A DNA stretch of 64,000 nt. Source: Mycolicibacterium stellerae. Lineage in GTDB: Bacteria; Actinomycetota; Actinomycetes; Mycobacteriales; Mycobacteriaceae. Positions within the stretch are counted from its first letter, which is position 1; each line of letters opens with the position of its first letter. Below the pieces are notes generated by a model. That model saw only the letters and a list, made by a program, of their open reading frames with translations. It was not told the DNA's origin and made no database searches. The position numbers were made by a program, and so were the translations under genes. Positions 8,204 through 15,556 of this stretch are shown piece after piece. The stretch lies in NCBI RefSeq assembly GCF_003719305.1, contig NZ_RARC01000022.1:39500-103499 (forward strand), read 5' to 3'.

Positions 8204-8998
8204 GTGGCGGCAGCAGGAAACGCCCTCGGGGACTACCTTCGTTCGCGGCGCGGACAGGTCCGGCCAGAAGATGTCGGGCTGGTGGCGGGTGCTCGGCGAC
8301 GTGTCCGAGGTTTGCGACGCGAGGAACTGGCGACGGTGGCCGGCGTCAGCTCCGAGTACTACCTGCGGCTGAAGCAGGAGCGTGACAAGAACCCGCCGCA
8401 GATTCTCAATGCGCTGGCCCGCGCGCTGCAATTGGATATCAGGGCAATGGAGTATCTGTATCAACTGGCCAGCGGCCGTGATATCCCGCAGCCTGACCTC
8501 TAGACTGCAGCCGACGACCTGGAGCAGCTGATCGACCAGCTGCCTATGCCTGCAATCGTGGCGAACAGGTACCAAGACGTGCTCGCCTCCAACGCGATCG
8601 CACGGGCACTGTCACCCGCGTATGCGCCCGGCCAGAACTTCCCGCGATGGCGGTTGGTGGACCCGGCGGCGAAAGACTTCTTCGTCGATTGGGACGAGGC
8701 GACGGATATCGCGGTGAGCGGTTTGAGGGAAGTCGCCGGCAGCGCGTCGGACGATCCTCGCATGCGCGAGCTGATCGACGAATTGTCCGCTTCGAGTGAC
8801 CGGTTCGGGGAATTGTGGGAGCGTGCAGAGGTGGGTTACCGCGCAGGGATCATGCACGTGCGTCACCCGGTCGTCGGCGAGTTACACCTTCATCGCAACA
8901 GGTTGAGTGTGCCAAACTCGGGTGGGCAGCATCTGATCGTCTTTTACGCACCCGGGACCCCGTCGGAAGAAGCGTTGCGGCAGTTGCGTTGTCTGTGA
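8204..8998 (+). pseudogene. XRE/MmyB-type transcriptional regulator split by an amber codon
   Basis: One reading frame runs from GTG 8204 to 8998 with a single TAG at 8501-8503. The first 99 residues hold the HTH domain (RGLRREELATVAGVSSEYYLR). After the stop the same frame continues LEQLIDQLPMPAIVANRYQDV, NAIARALSPAY, FVDWDEAT and HLHRNRLSVPN, the C-terminal MmyB-type ligand-binding domain. Both halves match one protein family in order, so a point nonsense change is the simplest reading. A truncated HTH-only protein might still bind DNA; readthrough is possible but unsupported. Confidence 0.85.
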
Positions 8999-9011
8999 CC
9001 CAGGAGGTGCC

Positions 9012-9842
9012 ATGATGCAGGAGTACTCAACGTTGCGCATCCGACAGGACGATCAGCGCATCATGACGGCGGCCATCGACGCGCCGCCGATGAACCTGAT
9101 CGGGCCTGCACTTGTCCGCGATCTGGTCGGCTTTCTCGACGCGTTGGAAGCCGACGACGAGGTCGCGGTGTTAGTGCTGGAGAGTGCTGACCCCGACTAT
9201 TTTGTCCCGCATGTCGATCTGACGAAGGTCGCGGAGTACACCGCAGAAGCGGCGAAGGCCGGAGGGCCGGAGGACGCGTCGTTGGGCATGCTGTGGCGCA
9301 AGCTCAGTCAAGTGCCGGTGGTTACGATCGCGAAGCTGCGCGGGCGGGCACGCGGTGCGGGTAGTGAACTCGCCCTGGCGTGCGACATGCGATTCGCCGC
9401 CCGCGAGAATGCCGTGTTGGGCCAGCCGGAGGTGGGATTCGGTGCGCCACCGGGCGCAGGCGGTGTGCAGCATCTCGCACGCCTGCTCGGTCGGGGGCGA
9501 GCCATGGAGGCACTGCTTGGCGCGGCGGATTTCGATGCGGACGAGGCGGAGCGCTACGGCTGGATCAACCGCGCATTGCCTGACGCCGAATTGGACGATT
9601 TCGTCGCAGATCTCGCCAGGCGTATCGCCTCCTTCCCCGCGGATGCCGTGCGTGCCACCAAAGCAGTGGTCAACGAGCTGACGCTGGCGCCTGCCGACGC
9701 ATATCGGGCTGATGCCAAGCGCTTTCGACATTTTGTCGCCTCAGACGTGGTTCAAGCGCGCATCGCAACGTTGTTCGGGCAGGGTCTGCAGACGCGTGGT
9801 GACCTCGAACGCGACCTCGGTGGTCGCATCGGCTCGCTGTGA
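9012..9842 (+). CDS. Enoyl-CoA hydratase/isomerase family protein
   Basis: 276 residues of the crotonase fold, preceded by CAGGAGGTGCC. The oxyanion hole and catalytic region reads GRARGAGSELALACDMRF and GQPEVGFGAPPGAGG, keeping both glutamates of rat enoyl-CoA hydratase (Glu144 and Glu164 equivalents). The 60s loop carries DYFVPHVDL in place of the usual FxxGxD segment, so it may act on an atypical acyl-CoA or be a non-CoA crotonase. It starts 13 bases after the broken XRE gene and is probably co-transcribed with it. Confidence 0.88.
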   Translation: MMQEYSTLRIRQDDQRIMTAAIDAPPMNLIGPALVRDLVGFLDALEADDEVAVLVLESADPDYFVPHVDLTKVAEYTAEAAKAGGPEDASLGMLWRKLSQVPVVTIAKLRGRARGAGSELALACDMRFAARENAVLGQPEVGFGAPPGAGGVQHLARLLGRGRAMEALLGAADFDADEAERYGWINRALPDAELDDFVADLARRIASFPADAVRATKAVVNELTLAPADAYRADAKRFRHFVASDVVQARIATLFGQGLQTRGDLERDLGGRIGSL

Positions 9843-9883
9843 GATCAACTGTGGTGGTCTGCGATACTCACTGACGTATTCGT

Positions 9884-10672
9884 CTAGGTATCGATCGTGC
9901 TCACGACGTCACTCAAGAGGTCATCGAGGCGTCGGCCGAGATTCCAGCCCAAGTAGACCGCGAAGTGAACGACGAGTTCCTCGAGTTCGTCCCGCGTCAT
10001 GTCGCCCAGTGTGAGGGCAGCCCGCAGGTGGTCGGTCACCTCTTCATCGACAGCGGTCGAGGCGGCGCTGCAGATGCTGATGATTCGTCGGTCGCGGCGG
10101 GTGAGGTACTTCTGGCGACTCCAGACCTCGCCGTACAGGTAGTCGAGGCGGGCGCGACCGTGAAACGGTGTCGACGCGGGTGGCGGTGGCTCGCCGTGGA
10201 TTTCGTGATAGGCGGCGATACCGCGTTGCCGCCGGATGCTGTCCTCGGTGGGTTCGGCCCAGAGCTCGTAGTCGAGGGGCGCCGCCTGCTCACCCGTTTC
10301 ATCGCCGATTTTGAACATGCTCACCATTCCGTACATCTGCATGGCAGACGCCTTGGGCCAGCCCGCTTGGGTGCCGAAATGCAGTACGAATTCGTCGAAC
10401 TCGGAGTACGAGATGTCGCCGCTCTTGAGCGCTGCGTACACGTGGGTTTCGATCGGGGTGATCGCACCAGCCGCGCCGACGCAGGTGAGGGTGATCCACC
10501 GCCGGTCTCTTGGAGTGAGGACCCCGCGGCGCCACATCTCGCCGAACACAAACCCGACGACGCCGGCCTCGATGAAAGCGCCACAGGGATCCGGGCTTTC
10601 AGACTGCATTATGTGCTCGTATTCGGCCCTGGCGATCGCTTGGCGCTCGCCGCGCGTCGACCATTCAGACAT
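9884..10672 (-). CDS. Carboxymuconolactone decarboxylase-like protein with tandem domains
   Basis: 262 residues with two CMD-type helical domains: RGVLTPRDRRWITLTCVGAAG (near 48-68) with FVLHFGTQAGWPKA, and a second copy YLTRRDRRIISICSAAS (near 190) with ELVVHFAVYLGWNL. Neither domain has the CxxC pair of AhpD-type peroxidases, so a decarboxylase or lactone-processing role is more likely than antioxidant activity. It is the second gene after an SDR on the same strand (33-base gap), suggesting joint work on a cyclic or aromatic-derived carbonyl compound. Confidence 0.85.
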   Translation of the reverse strand: MSEWSTRGERQAIARAEYEHIMQSESPDPCGAFIEAGVVGFVFGEMWRRGVLTPRDRRWITLTCVGAAGAITPIETHVYAALKSGDISYSEFDEFVLHFGTQAGWPKASAMQMYGMVSMFKIGDETGEQAAPLDYELWAEPTEDSIRRQRGIAAYHEIHGEPPPPASTPFHGRARLDYLYGEVWSRQKYLTRRDRRIISICSAASTAVDEEVTDHLRAALTLGDMTRDELEELVVHFAVYLGWNLGRRLDDLLSDVVSTIDT

Positions 10673-10705
10673 CCCGGTCTCCTTTCATCGAATGCCGGCG
10701 CTTGC

Positions 10706-11494
10706 TCACAGCCGCATGATCCAGCCGCCGTCGACCGAGATGGTTTGGCCGTTGATCCACTCGCCCGCCGGTGAGCACAGCAGAAGCATGGTGCCGATCA
10801 AGTCCGCGGGCGGCCCCGAAGTCTTCCCGGGGATCTGTGCGCCGAGGATCTCCCGGAACGGCGAATCCTTCGGCAGGCTCACATAGCCGCTCTCGTTGTC
10901 CACCAGGCCTGGCGCGATTCCGTTGACATTGATGCCCCGACCTCCAAGCTCGGCGGCGAGGTTGCACGTCAATCCGTGCAATGCGTATTTGGAGACGCCG
11001 TAGATTCCGCCCGGCATGAAACCGCCGGCAGACAGACCGTTCACGATTCGGCCGCCGCCGCGCTCCGTCATCGATTCGACGACAGCCTGGGTGCACAGCA
11101 GCGGGCCGCGCAGGTTCACGTTGAGAACCCGGTCCCAGTCGGGCACAGGCATGTTCGATAAACCGTACGGAGGCAGGTTGGTCATCACTGCTGCGTTGTT
11201 GATGAGAATGTCTATCCCGCCGAATGCCTCGGTCGTCGCCGATGCCATCTGTGCCGCCGAGTCGGCCGAGGTGACATCGAGATGTACTGCGACGGCCTGG
11301 AATCCCTTGCCCTCGAGCGTGTCAGCGGTGTGCTGTGCTGCGTCGATGTTGACGTCGGCGATGACGACGCAAGCGCCGACGTCGCAGAGCGCTTCGGCAT
11401 ACACCTCGCCAATGCCGCCTGCCCCACCAGTGACCACGGCGACCTTGCCGGTGAGGTCGAAAAGTTCCTTCACGTCCATCCGAGCATTAGGCAC
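10706..11494 (-). CDS. Short-chain dehydrogenase/reductase
   Basis: A classical SDR of 257-262 residues. It has TGGAGGIGEVYAEAL (cofactor site), DVNIDA (acidic residue suggesting NAD(H)), NNAAVM, and a catalytic Tyr/Lys in YGVSKYAL, ending in the usual SVDGGWI. The expected catalytic Ser segment reads NGLSAGGF. Two starts are possible: GTG at 11494 or ATG at 11479; the ATG leaves the inverted repeat at 11496-11518 in the leader, whereas the GTG almost touches it. Divergent from an ALDH operon that encodes another SDR. Confidence 0.9.
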   Translation of the reverse strand: MPNARMDVKELFDLTGKVAVVTGGAGGIGEVYAEALCDVGACVVIADVNIDAAQHTADTLEGKGFQAVAVHLDVTSADSAAQMASATTEAFGGIDILINNAAVMTNLPPYGLSNMPVPDWDRVLNVNLRGPLLCTQAVVESMTERGGGRIVNGLSAGGFMPGGIYGVSKYALHGLTCNLAAELGGRGINVNGIAPGLVDNESGYVSLPKDSPFREILGAQIPGKTSGPPADLIGTMLLLCSPAGEWINGQTISVDGGWIMRL

Positions 11495-11495
11495 A

Positions 11496-11518
11496 CACTT
11501 GACCTATGAAGTCAAGTG
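11496..11518. promoter_or_regulatory. Perfect 8-bp inverted repeat, candidate operator
   Basis: CACTTGAC at 11496-11503 and GTCAAGTG at 11511-11518 flank a 7-base spacer in the divergent promoter between the SDR (minus) and ALDH (plus) genes. A TetR gene closes the ALDH operon, so this is a natural candidate site for it. The repeat is seen directly; its regulator is inferred. Confidence 0.5.
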
Positions 11519-11574
11519 CCTTACAAATAAGATAAATAGCTTAGCGGCTGCAGATTGAAGCGGAGGACGTCTCG

Positions 11575-13029
11575 ATGACCGTTGACCTGACCGTTCCCGA
11601 CGTGCACTTGCACATCGGCGGCGAGACACGTACGAGCGGTTCGGGAGGCGTGCACCATCACGTCTATCCGGCTACCGGCGAGATCCAGGGCCTCGTCCCG
11701 CTTGCCGGGCCTGACGACGTCGACGCCGCAGTGCGCGCCGCCGATGCCGCGTACCCCGCCTGGCGCGCCTGGCGGCCGTCGGAGCGGGCGCGAGTACTCC
11801 GGCGACTCGGCGAGCTGATGGAGCGCGACGCCGACGAGATCGCACGACTGTCGGTGCTCGACAACGGAATGACGGCAGGCATGAGCCAGCCGCTCGTCGG
11901 CATCATGGCGCACTGGACGGCGTACTACGCAGGCTGGGCCGACAAAGTCGAAGGACGTGTCACGTCGTTTCCGGCCAACCAGCGCGAGCTCGCCTATTCG
12001 ATGCCGGAGCCGTACGGCGTCGTCGGGATCATCCTTACGTGGAACGGTCCCGTTGTATCCGTTGGGATGAAACTGATTCCGGCTCTTGCGGCGGGAAACA
12101 CAGTCGTCATGAAGCCGTCCGAGCTGACGCCGTACGCCACCGAACACGTGATGCGGTTGGTTCGAGAAGCGGGAATCCCGGACGGCGTCGTCAATCTCGT
12201 GCTGGGCGGCCCCGAGACCGGAGACGCACTCGTACGTCACCCGCTCGTCCAGAAAGTCAGCTTCACCGGTGGACCGTCAACCGCGCGCAAAATCCTCGCC
12301 ACGTGTGCGGAATTCCTCAAGCCCGCTGTCCTCGAACTCGGCGGCAAGTCGGCCAATATCGTTTTTCCCGACGCGGACCTGGATATGGCCGTCGCCGTCA
12401 ACGCCTTCAGTGTGCTTGGCACACTCGCAGGGCAGGGGTGTGCGATCCCGTCGCGCATGCTCGTTCACAGCGACATCTACGACGCCGTCGTGGAGCGCGT
12501 CGTCGCGATGGTCGACGGCATGCGCTGTGGAGATCCGTTCGATCCGGCGACCGTCATCAGCCCCGTCGTCACCCGCCAGGCGCAGGACAGGATCCTGGCG
12601 ATGATCGAACGAGCGCAGGCCGACGGGGCGAAGCTGTTGGCAGGCGGTCGCGCTCCCAGCCACCTTCCGGACGGCTTCTTCGTCGAACCGACAGTGCTCG
12701 GCGACGTCGACCCGGCTTCCGAGCTCGGCCAGGTCGAAGTGTTCGGCCCTGTGCTCTCGCTGATTCGCTTCGAATCCGAAGAGCAGGCAATCGAGATCGC
12801 GAACTCAACGGAATACGGGCTGGCCTCGTACGTCTACACCAAGGACATCGACCGGATACAACGCCTGGTGACGGCACTGCACGCCGGCGGCGTCTACATC
12901 AACGGGGCGAGCCCGGTGGTCGGCTGTGAGCTCGCCTTCGGAGGCGTCGGAATCTCGGGCTACGGCCGCGAAGGAGGGGAGGAAGGTCTGTTCGAGTTCC
13001 TGCGCACGAAAGCGGTTGGTATCGCATGA
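11575..13029 (+). CDS. NAD(P)-dependent aldehyde dehydrogenase
   Basis: 484 residues of the ALDH superfamily. Visible are the Asn region LTWNGPVVSVGMKLIPALAAGNTVVMKPSE, the glycine pair SFTGGPSTA, the general base in LELGGKSANIV, and the nucleophile region LAGQGCAIPSRM with Cys. The late EVFGPVLSLIRFE motif is also present. It oxidises an aldehyde to a carboxylic acid in the cytosol. First gene of a tight operon (ATGA overlap with the next SDR) that ends with a TetR regulator. The co-encoded dehydrogenases suggest an alcohol-to-aldehyde-to-acid route, substrate unknown. Confidence 0.93.
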   Translation: MTVDLTVPDVHLHIGGETRTSGSGGVHHHVYPATGEIQGLVPLAGPDDVDAAVRAADAAYPAWRAWRPSERARVLRRLGELMERDADEIARLSVLDNGMTAGMSQPLVGIMAHWTAYYAGWADKVEGRVTSFPANQRELAYSMPEPYGVVGIILTWNGPVVSVGMKLIPALAAGNTVVMKPSELTPYATEHVMRLVREAGIPDGVVNLVLGGPETGDALVRHPLVQKVSFTGGPSTARKILATCAEFLKPAVLELGGKSANIVFPDADLDMAVAVNAFSVLGTLAGQGCAIPSRMLVHSDIYDAVVERVVAMVDGMRCGDPFDPATVISPVVTRQAQDRILAMIERAQADGAKLLAGGRAPSHLPDGFFVEPTVLGDVDPASELGQVEVFGPVLSLIRFESEEQAIEIANSTEYGLASYVYTKDIDRIQRLVTALHAGGVYINGASPVVGCELAFGGVGISGYGREGGEEGLFEFLRTKAVGIA

Positions 13030-13829
13030 GTAAGCCACTCGATCTCAACGGCGCGGTCACCGTTCTCACCGGCGCGGGCAGCGGTATCGGCCGCGCGACA
13101 GCGCTCGCCTTCGCGCAGCGCGGAGCCTCCGTCGTCGTGAGCGACCTCTCTGAACAGCGTGTCACTGAGGTCGTCGAGCGGATCGGATCACTGGGGGGTC
13201 GGGTCATCGGGCTGCCTGTCGACGTCACCACGGAAGCGGAACTCGAGAAGCTTCGCGACGCCGCGCTGGAGCGGTTCGGTCGAATCGATCTGGTGATGAA
13301 CAACGTTGGAGTGCTGGCGATCGGCGCTCCAGAGACACTGCCCGACGAAGCGTGGACCCGCACGATCGACGTCAACCTCTTCAGCGTCGCCCGCAGCAAC
13401 AGAGTGTTCCTGCCAGGGTTGATCGCGCAGGGCAGCGGTCACGTGATCAACACCGCTTCCGCATCGGGGTTGCTGGGCTATGGTTTCGATCGTCTCCCCT
13501 ATGTCGCGTCCAAGCACGCGATCGTGGGGATGTCTGAGGCACTGGCGACCTATCTTGGGCCGAAAGGCGTTGGCGTCACGTGCCTTTGCCCGTCTGGGGT
13601 CATCACGAACATTCTCGAAGGCATCACCGCATACGGTGAAGTCGGTGTGACGCCCGTTGCGCCCGCTCACCAGATCGTGACTGCCGAAGACGTCGGCAAT
13701 CTGGCTGCCGACGCGGTCGAGGCCGGGCGATTCCTTGTCGTCACCGCACCCGAGGTGAATGACAGCCTGCTGGAGCGCGCCAGCGATATCGAGGCCTACA
13801 TACAGGCGAGCATCGAAGCGCAAGGATGA
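13026..13829 (+). CDS. Short-chain dehydrogenase/reductase
   Basis: 267 residues: LTGAGSGIGRATALA (residues 15-29), SDLSEQ with an acidic residue at the end of strand 2, NNVGVLAIG, the catalytic Ser in INTASASGLLG, and YVASKHAIVG with Tyr and Lys. The C-terminus VNDSLLERASDIEAYIQ is longer than in typical SDRs. Start and stop overlap the flanking genes by 4 bases each (ATGA junctions), so translation is coupled to the ALDH and the following dehydrogenase. It probably supplies the carbonyl substrate for the ALDH. Confidence 0.93.
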   Translation: MSKPLDLNGAVTVLTGAGSGIGRATALAFAQRGASVVVSDLSEQRVTEVVERIGSLGGRVIGLPVDVTTEAELEKLRDAALERFGRIDLVMNNVGVLAIGAPETLPDEAWTRTIDVNLFSVARSNRVFLPGLIAQGSGHVINTASASGLLGYGFDRLPYVASKHAIVGMSEALATYLGPKGVGVTCLCPSGVITNILEGITAYGEVGVTPVAPAHQIVTAEDVGNLAADAVEAGRFLVVTAPEVNDSLLERASDIEAYIQASIEAQG

Positions 13830-14659
13830 CACGACTTCGCGTTGGATTCGCCGGTCTCGGGTCCCAAGGTGGACCGATGGCTCGCAGAGTCATCGAGGAC
13901 GGGTTCACCACGACGCTGTGGGCGCGAAGAGCTCAGTCCCTGGAGCCTTTCGCTGACACCGGTGCCGCCTACGCGACGGATCGCCGCGCGCTCGGGGCTG
14001 CATCGGACGTGCTGTGTCTCTGTGTAACCGGCGATGGTGATGTCGACGAAATCCTTCGAGGCGAGGAGGGGGCGCTTGCCGGAATGGCGCCGGGCGGGAT
14101 CGTCGTGATTCACAGCACCGTCCATCCCGACACGTGCATACGTCTGCAGGCGGACTACGCCGACGTTCATTTCGTCGACGCCCCCGTCTCCGGAGGCGGT
14201 CACATGGCGGCGGCCAAGGCGCTGCTCGTCATGGTGGGCGGCGAACGCGAACCGATCGAGCGGTGCCGGCCTGTCTTCGAAACGTACGCCAACTCGGTGA
14301 TCCATCTGGGCGGCCTAGGGTCGGGGCAGGCAGCCAAGCTGCTGAACAACTCGCTGTTCACCGCTCATCTTGGCCTGGCCGCCAGTACCTTTTCTGTTGC
14401 GGGCAGCCTTGGCTTGGATCTCGACGCCCTGGCCGATGTCCTCTCGGCCGGCAGCGCCCGCAGCTACGCAGCCGAGGTCATCGCCAATTCGGGCCGCAGC
14501 CTGTCTGTGATGGCGGAGCTGGCCGGGCCGCTTCTCGCAAAAGACGTCGCCATCTTCGCCGCCGTGGTGGGCGCGAACTCTCGCGGGTTGCTCCAGATGG
14601 CGACGGCCACAATCGACGCCATGCACCTCAACGATTCGGCGCCGCCAGATGCGCAATGA
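13826..14659 (+). CDS. 3-hydroxyisobutyrate dehydrogenase-family oxidoreductase
   Basis: 277 residues of the beta-hydroxyacid dehydrogenase family: N-terminal VGFAGLGSQGGPMARRV, substrate motif FVDAPVSGGGHMA (near 113-125), and the catalytic Lys in GSGQAAKLLNN. The C-terminal helical domain is complete and includes LLAKDVAIF. It oxidises a beta-hydroxyacid or reduces a semialdehyde with NAD(P). Third gene of the ALDH operon; it overlaps the TetR gene by 11 bases. Confidence 0.9.
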   Translation: MTRLRVGFAGLGSQGGPMARRVIEDGFTTTLWARRAQSLEPFADTGAAYATDRRALGAASDVLCLCVTGDGDVDEILRGEEGALAGMAPGGIVVIHSTVHPDTCIRLQADYADVHFVDAPVSGGGHMAAAKALLVMVGGEREPIERCRPVFETYANSVIHLGGLGSGQAAKLLNNSLFTAHLGLAASTFSVAGSLGLDLDALADVLSAGSARSYAAEVIANSGRSLSVMAELAGPLLAKDVAIFAAVVGANSRGLLQMATATIDAMHLNDSAPPDAQ

Positions 14660-15323
14660 TCTCAAGGTGAACCCGACGACCGGACCACCCCCTGCGACGG
14701 CGCTGCAGCTGCTTCTCACAGCCGAGCGGCTATTCGCCGAGCATGGGCTCGCCGGCATCTCGCTGCGCCAGATCTCGATTGAGGCGGGATCGTCGAACAA
14801 TTCGGCGATCCAATATCACTTCGGTTCCAAAGATGATCTTCTCCGCGCGATATTCGCCTACCGACTGGGCGACCTGATGCAACGCCGCGCGCTCCTGCGG
14901 GCCAGGGCGAATCCCGACGACCTTCGGGAGCAGCTGGAGGCACACATACTTCCGCTGATCGAGCTGGCGGAGTCGCCCGACAGCTCGTACGTGTCCTTTG
15001 TGGAGCAGCTGCAACGTGTCGGCGCGGTTGAGGTTTTACTTCATCAGTCGGACGCGGCGAGATCGCAGCAAGAGTTTGCTTCCGGGATGCAACGCCTGTT
15101 ATCGCACATCCCTGAACCCGCACGGTCGATGAGGATTCAGCAGGTTCAGGACTTAGCGGTGCACCTCGCTGCGGAGCGCGAGCGCGCGGTGCGGCGCGAC
15201 GACGCGGTTGTGCCATTCGCGCTGTTCGTAAGTGGCGTCGTCGACGGCCTCGCGGGATTCCTCCAAGCACCCGCCTCCGCCGAGACCGACCAGCTCATCG
15301 CCCGCGGGAACTCGGCTTCATGA
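14649..15323 (+). CDS. TetR/AcrR family regulator
   Basis: 224 residues. The N-terminal HTH reads LLLTAERLFAEHGLAGISLRQISIEAGSSNNSAIQYHFGSKDDLLRAIF in register with the TetR family (quoted in parts: the recognition helix includes SNNSAIQYHF). The rest is helical ligand-binding domain. It is translated from within the end of the preceding dehydrogenase gene, so it probably reports on that pathway. A GTG at 14667 is an alternative start. Its likely target is the inverted repeat at 11496-11518 (inference). Confidence 0.9.
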   Translation: MRNDLKVNPTTGPPPATALQLLLTAERLFAEHGLAGISLRQISIEAGSSNNSAIQYHFGSKDDLLRAIFAYRLGDLMQRRALLRARANPDDLREQLEAHILPLIELAESPDSSYVSFVEQLQRVGAVEVLLHQSDAARSQQEFASGMQRLLSHIPEPARSMRIQQVQDLAVHLAAERERAVRRDDAVVPFALFVSGVVDGLAGFLQAPASAETDQLIARGNSAS

Positions 15324-15556
15324 GACTCCGAGATCGCGTTTCGCTGTAACGGTGCGCGCGACGGCGTCCGGGGAGGATGCGCTCGCAGGAGTAGCTGCGG
15401 CCAACAACGGATCGTGGAGCTGCCAATCGTGACTCACGAAAATCACTTTCGGCAGAGGCATTCACACATGTGCGGGGTCACCTCTAGCCAGAGTGGAGGG
15501 CCGGGTCACCACCAATAGGCTGCTCGACCGGACGACCGAGCTGAACGCTTCTGTTC

